Positions 8,972-20,008 of a DNA stretch of 64,000 nucleotides are shown one piece after another. The stretch comes from Nocardioides daejeonensis (GTDB lineage: Bacteria > Actinomycetota > Actinomycetes > Propionibacteriales > Nocardioidaceae): the NCBI RefSeq assembly GCF_003194585.1, contig NZ_QHKZ01000001.1, positions 558,001 to 622,000 of the forward strand, given 5' to 3'. The notes beneath the pieces are model-generated. The model was not told the DNA's origin and did no database searches. It saw only the letters and a list, made by a program, of their open reading frames with translations. Numbering within the stretch: position 1 is the stretch's first letter; every line of letters begins with the position of its first letter. Both the position numbers and the translations under genes were made by a program.

Positions 8972-9743
8972 GCAGCCCGAGCCCCGTCCCGCGGACCACC
9001 GTCCCGCGGACCACCGTCCCGCGGACGCCCGCGCGCGGCTCAAGAAGGACTTCTTCTCCAAGCCGACCCGTGCCAACGTGATCATCGCGATCGCGTTGGC
9101 GGGCGTCGGCTTCGCCGCGATGACCCAGGTGCAGTCCAACGAGCGCGACGACAAGTACACGGGGCTGCGCCAGGACGACCTGGTCCGCGTCCTCGACGGC
9201 CTCTCCACCAACACCCAGCGCGCCGAACGCGAGATCGACCAGCTCCGCTCGACGCAGGAGAAGCTGCGCTCCAGCAGCTCGCAGCGGCAGGCCGCCCTGG
9301 AACAGGCGCGCAAGGATGCCCAGATCTACGGGATCCTCGCCGGCCTGGTCGGGGCCCAGGGGCCCGGCATCCGGATCACGATCGACGACCAGGCCGGCGA
9401 GGTGCGCGCCAGCCTGCTGCTCGACACGATCCAGGAACTGCGGGCGGCGGGGGCCGAGGCGATCGAGTTCAACGACTCCATCCGGTTCATCGCGCAGAGC
9501 TCGGTAGCGGAGAACTCCCAGGGGATCACCGTCGACGGCGTGCTGCTCACCAACCCCTACGTGATCGACGTGATCGGCGAGCCGAGGACGCTGTCGGACG
9601 CTCTGGTCTTCCCCGATGGGCCCACCGAGCGGGTCGAGCGGGTGGGCGGCACCCTGGTGGCGACCGAGTCCGACGAGATCGTCATCGACAGCGTGGTGGA
9701 GGAGCCGGAGGCACGCTTCGCCCACCCCGACGAGGGCGAGTAG
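8964..9743 (+). CDS. DUF881 family membrane-anchored protein (second copy)
   Basis: 259 residues. The N-terminal tail carries a threefold RPADH-type peptide repeat from a 15-bp DNA tandem repeat. It is followed by basic residues, one membrane helix (VIIAIALAGVGFAAM), a coiled coil (about 60-115) and a DUF881 domain with IRITIDDQAG and AGAEAIEFNDSIRFIAQSS. It corresponds in position to Rv1825. ATG 8964 overlaps sbp by 8 bases. Probable partner of the first DUF881 protein and Sbp at the membrane (inference from conserved gene order). Confidence 0.88.
   Translation: MPEQPEPRPADHRPADHRPADARARLKKDFFSKPTRANVIIAIALAGVGFAAMTQVQSNERDDKYTGLRQDDLVRVLDGLSTNTQRAEREIDQLRSTQEKLRSSSSQRQAALEQARKDAQIYGILAGLVGAQGPGIRITIDDQAGEVRASLLLDTIQELRAAGAEAIEFNDSIRFIAQSSVAENSQGITVDGVLLTNPYVIDVIGEPRTLSDALVFPDGPTERVERVGGTLVATESDEIVIDSVVEEPEARFAHPDEGE
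8986..9026 (+). repeat. 15-bp tandem repeat, 2.7 copies, in the second DUF881 gene
   Basis: The unit GTCCCGCGGACCACC occurs at 8986-9000 and 9001-9015, then as a partial copy from 9016. It encodes an RPADH pentapeptide repeat in the cytoplasmic tail and is likely to vary in copy number between strains. Confidence 0.85.
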
Positions 9744-9766
9744 TTCAGCGCGCCCGTCGCCATGAG

Positions 9767-9772
9767 TAGAGT
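9767..9772 (+). promoter_or_regulatory. -10 element TAGAGT before gcvH
   Basis: TAGAGT lies 48 bases before the gcvH start, just after the stop of the second DUF881 gene. It would give a short leader containing the AGGAG ribosome site. Confidence 0.4.
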
Positions 9773-9820
9773 CCACCCCGGCCCGCCGCCCGGCGGCCGA
9801 TCGTCCAGCGAGGAGTTCGT

Positions 9821-10207
9821 GTGTTTCCCGACGACCTGTCCTACACCGCCGAGCACGAGTGGGTCCGCGAGCCCGGCGAGGCCACCGGCTCCGTCCGGAT
9901 CGGCATCACCGACTACGCCCAGGACGCCCTCGGCGACATCGTCTACGTCTCGCTTCCCGACGTCGGCCGCACCGTCTCTGCCGGCGAAGCAGTAGGGGAG
10001 CTGGAGTCGACCAAGTCGGTGAGCGACGTCTACGTGCCGATCGCCGGCGAGGTGGTCGCGCTCAACACCGCGCTCGAGGCGACGCCGGAGCTGGTCAACA
10101 CCGACCCGTACGGCGCCGGGTGGCTCTTCGAGCTGGTGCCGGCGGATCGCGGCGAGCTGAGCGGCCTGATGGATGCAAACGCCTACCGAGCCTCTGTGGA
10201 CGGCTGA
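9821..10207 (+). CDS. gcvH: Glycine cleavage system H protein
   Basis: 128 residues, standard length. The lipoyl-domain signature with the modified lysine is ESTKSVSDVY (K about residue 65), preceded by YTAEHEWVR and GDIVYVSLPDVG. It shuttles the aminomethyl group between GcvP and GcvT in glycine cleavage. GTG 9821 follows AGGAG by 5 bases. gcvP lies about 2.9 kb downstream with its own riboswitch; gcvT is not in the window. Position matches Rv1826. Confidence 0.96.
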   Translation: MFPDDLSYTAEHEWVREPGEATGSVRIGITDYAQDALGDIVYVSLPDVGRTVSAGEAVGELESTKSVSDVYVPIAGEVVALNTALEATPELVNTDPYGAGWLFELVPADRGELSGLMDANAYRASVDG

Positions 10208-10249
10208 TAGGTTGACAGGGTCAACCTCGACCATGCGTTGAGGGTCGAG
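10208..10249 (+). promoter_or_regulatory. Promoter with two inverted repeats before the FHA gene
   Basis: A -10-like TAGGTT (10208-10213) overlaps the inverted repeat GGTTGAC-N3-GTCAACC (10210-10226). Directly after it is a second inverted repeat CTCGACC-N10-GGTCGAG (10226-10249). Half-sites resemble those of the MerR-like palindrome at 12089, so one of the two MerR proteins encoded downstream may bind here (inference). Confidence 0.5.
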
Positions 10250-10275
10250 CCGTTCCACACCGGGAGAGTGGGCAG

Positions 10276-10791
10276 ATGCCGTTTTGCACCAGCTGCGGGA
10301 ACCGGAATCCTGACGATGCCAGGTTCTGCTCGCAGTGCGGCCAGCGCCTGGTCCAGCCGGAGGCCGCCGAGCCTGCGGTGGAGTCCACCGCGACCATCAC
10401 CTTCGGAGCGCCGGAGAAGGGCGAGGGCGACGAGCGCTCGCTGAGCCCGGCCGACTCCGCGGCGGTCCAGGGACTGCCCACCGGCCATGCGCTGCTGGTC
10501 GTCCAGCGTGGTCCGAGCGCCGGCGCCCGGTTCCTGCTCGACACCGACCTGGTGACCGCGGGCCGCCACCCGGAGAGCGAGATCTTCCTCGACGACGTGA
10601 CCGTCTCGCGCCGCCATGCCGAGTTCCGGCGTACCGGCCTGACCTTCACCGTCAGCGACGTCGGCAGCCTCAACGGCACCTACGTCAACCGGGATCGGAT
10701 CGACGAGGTCACCCTCGCGGACGGAGACGAGGTCCAGATCGGCAAGTTCCGTCTGGTGTTCTTCAACGGCCACCCGGGCCAGGGCGCCTGA
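10276..10791 (+). CDS. Zinc-ribbon plus FHA-domain protein (GarA/OdhI type)
   Basis: 171 residues. The N-terminal zinc ribbon has four cysteines (C4, C7, C18, C21), then a flexible linker and a C-terminal FHA domain (about 75-160) with GRHPESEIFLDD, SRRHAEF and SLNGTYVN phosphothreonine-binding signatures. By position between gcvH and the MerR gene it is the counterpart of Rv1827 GarA, which regulates 2-oxoglutarate dehydrogenase and glutamate enzymes under control of Ser/Thr kinases. GarA/OdhI carry an ETTS phosphorylation motif that is not seen here; an ESTATITF stretch in the linker holds candidate threonines. The zinc ribbon is an addition relative to GarA. Confidence 0.85.
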   Translation: MPFCTSCGNRNPDDARFCSQCGQRLVQPEAAEPAVESTATITFGAPEKGEGDERSLSPADSAAVQGLPTGHALLVVQRGPSAGARFLLDTDLVTAGRHPESEIFLDDVTVSRRHAEFRRTGLTFTVSDVGSLNGTYVNRDRIDEVTLADGDEVQIGKFRLVFFNGHPGQGA

Positions 10792-10795
10792 CGCC

Positions 10796-11536
10796 ATGGT
10801 GCCGGTCTCGGCTGACCCGACACCCCGCTCCGGGGGCGCCCGGAGGATGAACATCGGGGAGGTCCTCGCCACCCTGCGCGAGGACTTTCCCGGCATCTCG
10901 ATCTCCAAGATCCGCTTCCTGGAGGCCGAGGGCCTGATCGATCCCGAGCGGACCTCCGCCGGCTATCGCAAGTTCACGCAGCACGACGTCGATCGGCTGC
11001 GCTACGTGCTGCGCATGCAGCGCGACCACTACCTGCCGCTCAAGGTGATCCGTGAGCATCTCGACGCGATCGACCGGGGCCTGGAGCCGCCGGCGATCGA
11101 ACCGGTCGGCCCGGTGGTACCGCAGGTCGCGCTTGCCGGAGACGGCTTCCCGTCGGCCGACTCGTTCCGACAGCGCTCAGACCTGCGACTCTCCCGCAAG
11201 GAGCTGATCAAGGTCGCGGAGATCGACGAGGAGCTCCTCGTCCAGCTCGAGACGTTCGGCCTGGTGCGGGCCGGGCGCAAGGGCGAGTACGACGCCGACG
11301 ACCTGGTGATCGCCCGCACCGCCGCAGACCTGGCCGGCTACGGGCTTGAGCCTCGTCACCTGCGCGCCTTCAAGACCGCAGCCGACCGGGAGGTAGGGCT
11401 GGTCGAGCAGGCGGTGGCCCCGGTCCGCAACGGCCGGGACCCTTCGGCGCGGGCACGCGCGGAGGAGACCGCGGCCGAGATCGCTGCGCTGTCGGTACGC
11501 CTGCACGCGATGCTCGTCAAGAGCGCGCTCGGCTGA
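10796..11536 (+). CDS. ftsR: MerR-family regulator (FtsR/Rv1828 type)
   Basis: 246 residues. The N-terminal winged-helix MerR domain (about 18-90) has ISISKIRFLEAEGLIDPERTSAGYRKF, near identical in pattern to the Rv1828/FtsR family. A C-terminal effector or dimer domain carries LSRKELIKVAEIDEELL. FtsR of Corynebacterium activates ftsZ; Rv1828 is its mycobacterial counterpart. Position between the FHA and bifunctional nuclease genes supports orthology. ATG 10796 is taken; the internal ATG 10847 has GGAGG touching the codon, too close for a normal ribosome site. No metal-binding cysteines are obvious. Confidence 0.85.
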   Translation: MVPVSADPTPRSGGARRMNIGEVLATLREDFPGISISKIRFLEAEGLIDPERTSAGYRKFTQHDVDRLRYVLRMQRDHYLPLKVIREHLDAIDRGLEPPAIEPVGPVVPQVALAGDGFPSADSFRQRSDLRLSRKELIKVAEIDEELLVQLETFGLVRAGRKGEYDADDLVIARTAADLAGYGLEPRHLRAFKTAADREVGLVEQAVAPVRNGRDPSARARAEETAAEIAALSVRLHAMLVKSALG

Positions 11537-11586
11537 TCCGGTCGGCAGCGCCGACCAGTGCTGCTCGGCGCTTGGTGCGGCTCGTC

Positions 11587-11592
11587 TAGGCT
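11587..11592 (+). promoter_or_regulatory. -10 element TAGGCT for a leaderless start
   Basis: TAGGCT is separated from ATG 11599 by 6 bases, the classic actinobacterial leaderless layout, and the gene has no Shine-Dalgarno sequence. Confidence 0.55.
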
Positions 11593-11598
11593 GGGGCC

Positions 11599-12066
11599 AT
11601 GCGTGAGGTCGACGTCGTCGGAGTGAGAGTGGAGATGCCCTCCAACCAGCCGATCGTGCTGCTCCGGGAGGTGACGGGGGAGCGTTACCTCCCGATCTGG
11701 ATCGGCGCCGTCGAGGCGAGCGCGATCGCCTTCGCCCAGCAGGGCGTGGTGCCGCCACGGCCGTTGACCCACGACCTGCTCAAGACGGTCCTCGAGGAGA
11801 CGGGCAACGGCTTGGCCGAGGTGCAGATCACCGAGGTGCAGGAGGGGATCTTCTACGCCACGCTGGTGCTTGCCTCGGGTGTGGAGATCAGCGCGCGTCC
11901 CTCGGACTCCATCGCGCTGGCCCTGCGGACGGGCAGCCGGATCGTCTGCTCCGAGGAGGTGCTCGACGAGGCCGGCCTCGCGGCTCCGGCCGAGCAGGAG
12001 GACGAGGTCGAGAAGTTCCGCGAGTTCCTCGACCACGTCTCACCCGAGGACTTCGAGCAGGGCTGA
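11599..12066 (+). CDS. Bifunctional nuclease family protein (DUF151/BFN)
   Basis: 155 residues. The family signature is complete: PIVLLREVTGERYLPIWIG near the N-terminus, EASAIAF, then FYATLVL and SARPSDSIALALRTGSRI. The plant member has both RNase and DNase activity; bacterial members are conserved but poorly characterised. It is a single-domain cytosolic protein with a Glu-rich tail. The location between two MerR genes matches Rv1829. Transcription is probably leaderless from the TAGGCT box. Confidence 0.92.
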   Translation: MREVDVVGVRVEMPSNQPIVLLREVTGERYLPIWIGAVEASAIAFAQQGVVPPRPLTHDLLKTVLEETGNGLAEVQITEVQEGIFYATLVLASGVEISARPSDSIALALRTGSRIVCSEEVLDEAGLAAPAEQEDEVEKFREFLDHVSPEDFEQG

Positions 12067-12088
12067 CCGAACGCCGTACCCGCCCTCA

Positions 12089-12109
12089 CCCTCAACCTCA
12101 GGTTGAGGG
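12089..12109 (+). promoter_or_regulatory. Near-perfect 21-bp palindrome, MerR-type operator candidate
   Basis: Arms CCCTCAACCT and AGGTTGAGGG flank one central base. Dyads of this form (CTCAA...TTGAG) are typical of MerR-family operators. It lies between the bifunctional nuclease gene and the second merR gene, 22 bases before a TTGACC box. Confidence 0.6.
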
Positions 12110-12130
12110 CGCGACACACCGACGTGGACG

Positions 12131-12160
12131 TTGACCGCCTCCCAGGTGGCGCCGTACCTT
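12131..12160 (+). promoter_or_regulatory. Candidate sigma-70-type promoter before the second merR
   Basis: TTGACC (12131-12136) and TACCTT (12155-12160) are separated by 18 bp. The remaining leader to 12277 has a spaced inverted repeat GTAACTCC ... GGAGTTAC, and TACGCT near 12245 is a second possible -10. Confidence 0.4.
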
Positions 12161-12276
12161 GTGGATGTCTCTGTTGTAACTCCACCGTTGTGGTTGTCGG
12201 CGTCGTCGCCGGGCCTGCTGCGACGACCTTCCCCCCTGGGAGTTACGCTGAACGGAGTAGTTAGGCGGAGGATCAC

Positions 12277-12858
12277 GTGCTGAACGACACCGGAGTGCCC
12301 GAGGAGGGCGCGGCCGTCGCGGCGGCGGAAGAGCAGGGTCTCCTGTTCACCGACGACGTCTCGTCCGTTCCCGACGACCTCGGCTATCGCGGTCCCACTG
12401 CGTGCAGCGCGGCTGGGATCACCTATCGGCAGCTCGACTACTGGGCCCGGACCGGCCTGGTCGAGCCCACCGTTCGCGGCGCGAGCGGCAGCGGCTCCCA
12501 GCGCCTCTACAGCTTCCGCGACATCTTGATCCTCAAGGTGATCAAGCGGCTCCTCGACACCGGCATCTCGCTCCAGCAGATCCGCACCGCGGTGCAGCAC
12601 CTGCGCGAGCGTGGCACCGACGACCTGACCCGTGTCACGCTCATGAGCGACGGCGCCTCGGTCTACGAGTGCACGAGCAACGACGAGGTCATCGACCTGC
12701 TCCAGGGCGGCCAGGGCGTCTTCGGCATCGCCATCGGCGGCGTGTGGCGAGAGATCGAGGGCACGCTCTCGGACCTGCCGAGTGAGCGGCTCGAGGCAGC
12801 GGGGGAGCCGGACCCGTCCGACGAGCTCGCCGCGCGCCGCGCCAAGCGCGCTATCTGA
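12277..12858 (+). CDS. MerR-family regulator (Rv1830/ResR type)
   Basis: 193 residues. The N-terminal arm is followed by a MerR helix-turn-helix (about 40-110: GYRGPTACSAAGITYRQLDYWARTGLVEPTVRGASGSGSQRLYSFRDIL), then a helical dimerisation part and a small C-terminal domain (VYECTSNDEVIDLLQGGQGVFGIAIGGVWREIEG). This C-terminal domain identifies the Rv1830 group, linked in mycobacteria to growth and antibiotic resilience. GTG 12277 has GGCGGAGG 5 bases upstream. It lies directly before the glycine riboswitch and gcvP. Confidence 0.88.
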   Translation: MLNDTGVPEEGAAVAAAEEQGLLFTDDVSSVPDDLGYRGPTACSAAGITYRQLDYWARTGLVEPTVRGASGSGSQRLYSFRDILILKVIKRLLDTGISLQQIRTAVQHLRERGTDDLTRVTLMSDGASVYECTSNDEVIDLLQGGQGVFGIAIGGVWREIEGTLSDLPSERLEAAGEPDPSDELAARRAKRAI

Positions 12859-12879
12859 GCGTCCCGGGGCGCCGGGTGA

Positions 12880-12885
12880 TAGATT
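12880..12885 (+). promoter_or_regulatory. -10 element TAGATT of the riboswitch-gcvP transcript
   Basis: TAGATT sits about 20 bases before the first conserved helix of the glycine aptamer, so transcription should begin near 12892 and include the whole riboswitch. Confidence 0.5.
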
Positions 12886-12902
12886 GCCCGGGCTGATGAT
12901 CC

Positions 12903-13015
12903 CGCACGGGAGAGTCTTCTCCGGCCAGCCGGGGGAGCGCCGAAGGGGCAACACTCCCCGGAACCTCTCAGGCGCCCGGACCGTGCGGACCAGGCAACTC
13001 TGGAGCTGAGCGCGC
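12903..13015 (+). ncRNA. Glycine riboswitch (gcvT motif), single aptamer
   Basis: The conserved gcvT-motif blocks occur in order: CGGGAGAGTC, then GCGCCGAAGGGGCAAC, ACCTCTCAGGCGCC, GGACC and CAACTCTGGAG. Helix P1 can close between CGGGAG and the CTCTGGAG end, and the CGCCGAAGG...CTCTCAGGCG core is intact. Only one aptamer is seen, not the usual tandem. Downstream, GGAACG (13033-13038) can pair with CGTTCC (13047-13052), a possible expression-platform hairpin before the GCAGGAG ribosome site of gcvP. There is no U-tract, so control is more likely translational. A glycine-on switch for gcvP is expected from the family. Confidence 0.88.
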
Positions 13016-13074
13016 TGGGTGACAGAGGGGGAGGAACGTAGCCTCTCGTTCCCGACCCCGCAGGAGCCCTTGTC

Positions 13075-15941
<2,867 letters not shown>

Positions 15942-15945
<4 letters not shown>

Positions 15946-17288
15946 GCCTGCCTGTCGACCCGGTCGCGCCGGTCACCGCGCGCCGGCTGCTCTCTCGCGT
16001 CGCCTGTGCCCAGGTGGAGGGCCGCCTGCCGTCGATCGCCGCTGGCGTGATCCGCGACGGCTCCCTGGTCTGGAGTGCCGGGTACGGCGCCGTGCCCGGA
16101 GACCATCTGGACACGCAGTACAAGATCGGCTCGATCACCAAGACGATGACCGCGGTGCTCGTCCTGCAGTTGGTTGACGAGGGCCGCTTGGCGCTGGACG
16201 ACTCGGTGGGCTCCGTGCTGGGCGAGGTCGGGTACGCCGATCGGACGATCCGCGCCCTGCTGGCCCACAACGCGGGTCTGCAGGCGGAGCCCAACGGGCC
16301 CTGGTGGGAGCGGAGTGAGGGGGGCTCCTTCGCCGACCTGGCCGCCGCCAACGACGGCTCAGGTGCGGTGCTGCCGGTAGGGGAGCAGTTCCACTACACG
16401 AACCTGGCCTACGGCTTGCTCGGCGAGGTGGTGGCGCGGCTGCGTGGCGGCACGTGGTGGGAGAACGTCCAGTCCCGCATCCTCGCGCCGCTCGGCATGA
16501 GTCGGACCTCCTACCTTGCCCAGGCGCCGCATGCACAGGGCACCAGCATCCATCCGTGGACCGGGGAGGCGATCGACGAGCCGCACCCCGACACCGGTGC
16601 GATGGCCCCCGCCGGTCAGCTGTGGAGCACGGTCACCGACCTGACGCGCTATGCGCAGTTCCTCCTGGACGGCCACGACGAGGTGCTCCCGAAGGCCGCC
16701 CTCGAGGCGGCGTACATCCCGCAGAGCGGCGCCCTGGCGAGCGGGCTCACGAGCGGTCACGGACTGGGCTTCCAGCTCTTCGCCGGCGGCTCGGGCACGC
16801 TGGTGGGCCACACCGGCTCGATGCCCGGCTTCATCGCGACCTGCTTCGTCGACCGGCAGCGCCGCACCGGTGTGGTCGCCTTCGCCAACGCCATGAGCGG
16901 CATGCCTGCCTCGTCGTTGGCGGCCGATCTGCTTGCCGAGCTCGAAGCCAGTGAGCCGACGGTCCCGGCGCCCTGGACCCCGTCCGCGGACGTTCCCGAC
17001 GAGGCACGCGAGATCGTCGGTACCTGGTACTGGGGTCCGACACCGCACCTGCTCACCTGGGAGTCCGGGGAGCTGGTGGTGCGCAAGTCCGGCGCGGTCA
17101 CCTACCGGTACCGGCTCGACGCCGGCCGCTGGATCGGCACCGCCGGCTACCAGCTCGGCGAGGAGCTGACGGTGGTCCGCACCCCCGACGGCGCCGTCCA
17201 CTACCTCGACCTCGCCACCTTCCTCTTCACCCGCACCCCCTACGACCCCTCCGCCCCCATCCCCGGCGGCGTGCCCGCCGGAGGCTAG
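15942..17288 (+). CDS. Beta-lactamase-fold serine hydrolase
   Basis: 448 residues. Class C/PBP-type active-site motifs are S64-I-T-K67, Y152-T-N154 and a late HTGS in place of KTG. The C-terminal 100 residues form a lipocalin-like beta domain ([12 protein letters not shown] ... [11 protein letters not shown]) found in many esterase/peptidase members. No signal peptide is visible, so it is probably cytoplasmic; the substrate (ester or D-peptide) is unknown. It overlaps gcvP by 4 bases. A very strong palindrome follows the stop. Confidence 0.85.
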
Positions 17289-17311
17289 ATTCCCCGCCCG
17301 GGCGGGGAATC
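17288..17311. terminator. Perfect 24-bp GC-rich palindrome at a convergent gene end
   Basis: GATTCCCCGCCC pairs with GGGCGGGGAATC without a mismatch. It starts at the last base of the serine hydrolase stop codon and shares four bases with the longer palindrome that follows, so the two hairpins compete. Confidence 0.6.
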
Positions 17312-17353
17312 TGGTGCTTGGTGTGCGTAGCTACGCACACCAAGCACCAGATT
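17308..17353. terminator. Perfect 46-bp palindrome, bidirectional terminator
   Basis: A 23-base arm starting AATCTGGTGCTTGGTG is followed immediately by its exact reverse complement ending CACCAGATT, with no loop. It lies between the convergent serine hydrolase and MaoC genes. The A/T ends give a run of T in either direction, fitting a bidirectional terminator. Its length and perfection are unusual. Confidence 0.7.
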
Positions 17354-17392
17354 TCCGGGGCAAGTGGTGCCAGTGGTGCCAGTGGGGGCGAC

Positions 17393-18271
17393 TCAGGCCT
17401 TCGTCAGCACGCAGTCGGCGAGGACGAGGGAGCCGTCCCGGTCACCGCCGGCGATGGTCGCGGAGATGACGACGCGGTCGCCCTCGTCCCAGGCGCGCAC
17501 CTGGATGGTGTCTCCCGGGAAGACGACGCCGGCGAAGCGGGCGGAGAATCCGCCGACCTTGCTGGCATCAGAGTCGAGCAGTGCGTCGGTCACCTCGCGA
17601 AGCACGATGCCGTAGGAGCAGAGGCCGTGCAGGATCGGGGCGGGGAAGCCGGCACCGGCCGCGAACTCCGGGTCGGCGTGCAGCGGGTTGCGGTCGCCGC
17701 AGAGGCGGTAGAGCAGCGCCTGCTGCGGCGTCACGTCGTACGCCGCCTCGGCGTCCGGGGCGCGCTCCGGCAGGTCGACCTTGGTGCTCGGGCCTCGCTC
17801 ACCACCCCAGCCGCCCTCGTTGCGCACGAAGATGCTCGACCGCACGGTCCAGAGGTGGTTGCCCTCGGGGTCGTGGGCCTCGGCCTCCTGCACGATGACG
17901 GCTGCCTTGCCCTTGTCCCAGACCTCGGCGATGCGGGTGGCGAGGGTGGCCGTGCCGGAGGTGGGGATGGGCCGGTGCACCCGGATCTCCTGGGAGCCGT
18001 GCAGCACCATCTGCAGGTCGATGTCGCAGCCCGGCAGGTCGAGCGCAGGCGGGTCGGTGTCGTGGAAGGTGGGCACCACGACGCCGAAGGAGGGCAGCAC
18101 CTGGAGGTTGGCGTCGTCCAGGGTGTAGCGCAGCGCCGCGGCGTTCAGGTTGTCGCCCGGACGTGCACCGGCACCGATGCCCAGGTGGTAGAGGAGCACG
18201 TCGGAGGCGCCCCAGGAGAAGGCCTGGGTGCGCGGGGCAGCGGCGAGGGCGACAGCGGTGTCGATGGGCAT
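17393..18271 (-). CDS. hsd4B: MaoC-type (R)-specific enoyl-CoA hydratase, Hsd4B type
   Basis: 292 residues in a double hot-dog arrangement. The hydratase-2 motif YRLCGDRNPLHADPEFA (about 190-206) contains the catalytic Asp and His, and DDVLLYHLGIGAG is typical of the N-terminal half. It sits 5 bases downstream of kstD in the same operon, exactly as Rv3538 sits beside Rv3537 (kstD) in M. tuberculosis. A hydration step in steroid side-chain beta-oxidation is the likely role; the precise substrate is inferred from context only. Confidence 0.85.
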   Translation of the reverse strand: MPIDTAVALAAAPRTQAFSWGASDVLLYHLGIGAGARPGDNLNAAALRYTLDDANLQVLPSFGVVVPTFHDTDPPALDLPGCDIDLQMVLHGSQEIRVHRPIPTSGTATLATRIAEVWDKGKAAVIVQEAEAHDPEGNHLWTVRSSIFVRNEGGWGGERGPSTKVDLPERAPDAEAAYDVTPQQALLYRLCGDRNPLHADPEFAAGAGFPAPILHGLCSYGIVLREVTDALLDSDASKVGGFSARFAGVVFPGDTIQVRAWDEGDRVVISATIAGGDRDGSLVLADCVLTKA

Positions 18272-18276
18272 GGGTG

Positions 18277-19956
18277 TCAGGCCTTCCTGAAGTTGTCGGC
18301 GATGTCCTGCGCCGCGATGTAACCGAACGTGACGGCGGGGCCGATGGTGGCGCCGGCTCCGGCGTAGGTGTTGCCCATGACCGCAGAGCTGACGTTGCCG
18401 GTGGCGTAGAGGCCCTCGATGACCGAGCCGTCCTCGCGCAGTGCCCGGGCGTGCGGGTCGGTCACGATGCCGCCCTTGGTGCCGAGGTCGCCGGGCATCA
18501 TCTTGACGCCGTAGAAGGGGCCGTTCTGGATCGGACCCACCGACGGGTTCTTGACCTTGGGGTCGCCGTAGTAGCGGTCATAGGCCGAGTCGCCGCGGCC
18601 GAAGTCGAGATCCTTGCCGGTCTCGGCGAAGCCGTTGAAGCGCTCGACGGTGGAGAGCAGACCGTCGGCCGGGATGCCCATCTTCTCCGCGAGCTCCTCG
18701 AGCGAGTCGGCCTTCACGATCGCCCCGGACTTGAGCCACCGGCCAGGAATCGACTGGCGCGGCGGCAAACCGGCGAAGGTGTAGCGGTTGCGGTAGGTCT
18801 GGTCGAAGACCATCCAGCTGGGGAAGTGGTCGATCCCGGTCCGCTCGGCGGACTCGTACATCGCGTGCACGGCGTCGACGTACGGCGAAGCCTCGTTGAA
18901 GTACCTGTTCCCGGCCTGGTTGACGATGATCGAGCCGGGCAGGTTGCGCTCAGCGAGGCAGAACCACGGGCCGCTGGGCAGCGGGATCGCCGGCCCCCAC
19001 CAGGCGTCGTCCATGAGGTCGAGCGCGGCACCGGCGCGCGCGCCGGCCTCGATGCCGGCGCCGGTGTTGCCGGCCGCACCGGTCGTCCACTCGGTGCCGA
19101 TGGGCTCTGCCTGCCACTTCTTGCGCATCTCTTCGTTGTGCTCGAAGCCGCCGCAGGCGAGGACGACGCCGGCTCGGGCGCGCAGCGTGCGCTGCTCACC
19201 ATGGCGGGTGACCTGCACACCGATGACCTTGCCGTCCTCGACGAGCAGGTCGGTGAGCGGCGTCTCGTACCAGAGCGGGATGTTGCGGTCGAGCATGCCC
19301 TTGCGCAGCCCGATCATCATCGCCATGCCCATGCCGTACATGCGTCGCTTGAGCAGGAGGCTGACCGTGCGCTTGAACGCCAGCTTGATGCCGACGAGCC
19401 AGCCCTGGATCGAGTGGCCCATCAGGTTGAGCTTGCGGTAGTCGGCCTGGCCGACGACGAGCCCGGCCGGCGCCTTGGTGTACGGCGCGGTGAGTCGCCC
19501 GAGCTCCGGGCCGAGGATGTTGCCGTTGATCGGCTTCGGCTCGACCGAGCGGCCCGAGGCCTTGCCGCTCGGCGCCTCCGGGTAGTAGTCGCTGTAGCCC
19601 GGCACCCACTTGAAGTCGGCCGCCGAGTGATCCTTGACGAACTGCAGCGCCTCGGGGCCGTTGTCGATGAAGGCGTCGATACGGGCCGGATCGACCTTGT
19701 CGCCGATGATCGAGAGCAGGTACTCGCGGGTCTCGGCCCGGGTGTTGCCCTGGCCGGCCTTGAGCAGCGCGTAGTTGTTCGGGATCCAGATGCCACCGCC
19801 GGAGCGGGCGGTCGAGCCACCGAATCCGTCGGTGCTCTCCAGCAGTACGACGCTCAGGCCGCGCTCGTGCGCGGCGAGGGCAGCGGTCATCCCGCCGCCA
19901 CCCGATCCGACGACGATGACGTCGAACTCGTCAGGCTCGTTGGTGGCAGTCGCCAA
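18277..19956 (-). CDS. kstD: 3-ketosteroid delta1-dehydrogenase
   Basis: 559 residues. The FAD flavoprotein introduces the 1,2 double bond in ring A of 3-ketosteroids. The Rossmann motif is GSGGGGM (17-23), with [34 protein letters not shown] and a C-terminal [19 protein letters not shown]/substrate loop; similarity to Rv3537 runs the full length. An open frame continues to TTG 20016, but that start would lie in the KstR operator. TTG 19956 has GGAGG just upstream and begins at the family-conserved N-terminus, so it is preferred. Divergent from hsaG; shares its regulated promoter region. Confidence 0.95.
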   Translation of the reverse strand: MATATNEPDEFDVIVVGSGGGGMTAALAAHERGLSVVLLESTDGFGGSTARSGGGIWIPNNYALLKAGQGNTRAETREYLLSIIGDKVDPARIDAFIDNGPEALQFVKDHSAADFKWVPGYSDYYPEAPSGKASGRSVEPKPINGNILGPELGRLTAPYTKAPAGLVVGQADYRKLNLMGHSIQGWLVGIKLAFKRTVSLLLKRRMYGMGMAMMIGLRKGMLDRNIPLWYETPLTDLLVEDGKVIGVQVTRHGEQRTLRARAGVVLACGGFEHNEEMRKKWQAEPIGTEWTTGAAGNTGAGIEAGARAGAALDLMDDAWWGPAIPLPSGPWFCLAERNLPGSIIVNQAGNRYFNEASPYVDAVHAMYESAERTGIDHFPSWMVFDQTYRNRYTFAGLPPRQSIPGRWLKSGAIVKADSLEELAEKMGIPADGLLSTVERFNGFAETGKDLDFGRGDSAYDRYYGDPKVKNPSVGPIQNGPFYGVKMMPGDLGTKGGIVTDPHARALREDGSVIEGLYATGNVSSAVMGNTYAGAGATIGPAVTFGYIAAQDIADNFRKA

Positions 19957-20008
19957 GAGGTCCTCCGTGGTCCAGCCCCACTGGGTGGGCGGTTGCGTGT
20001 CGAAAGAA

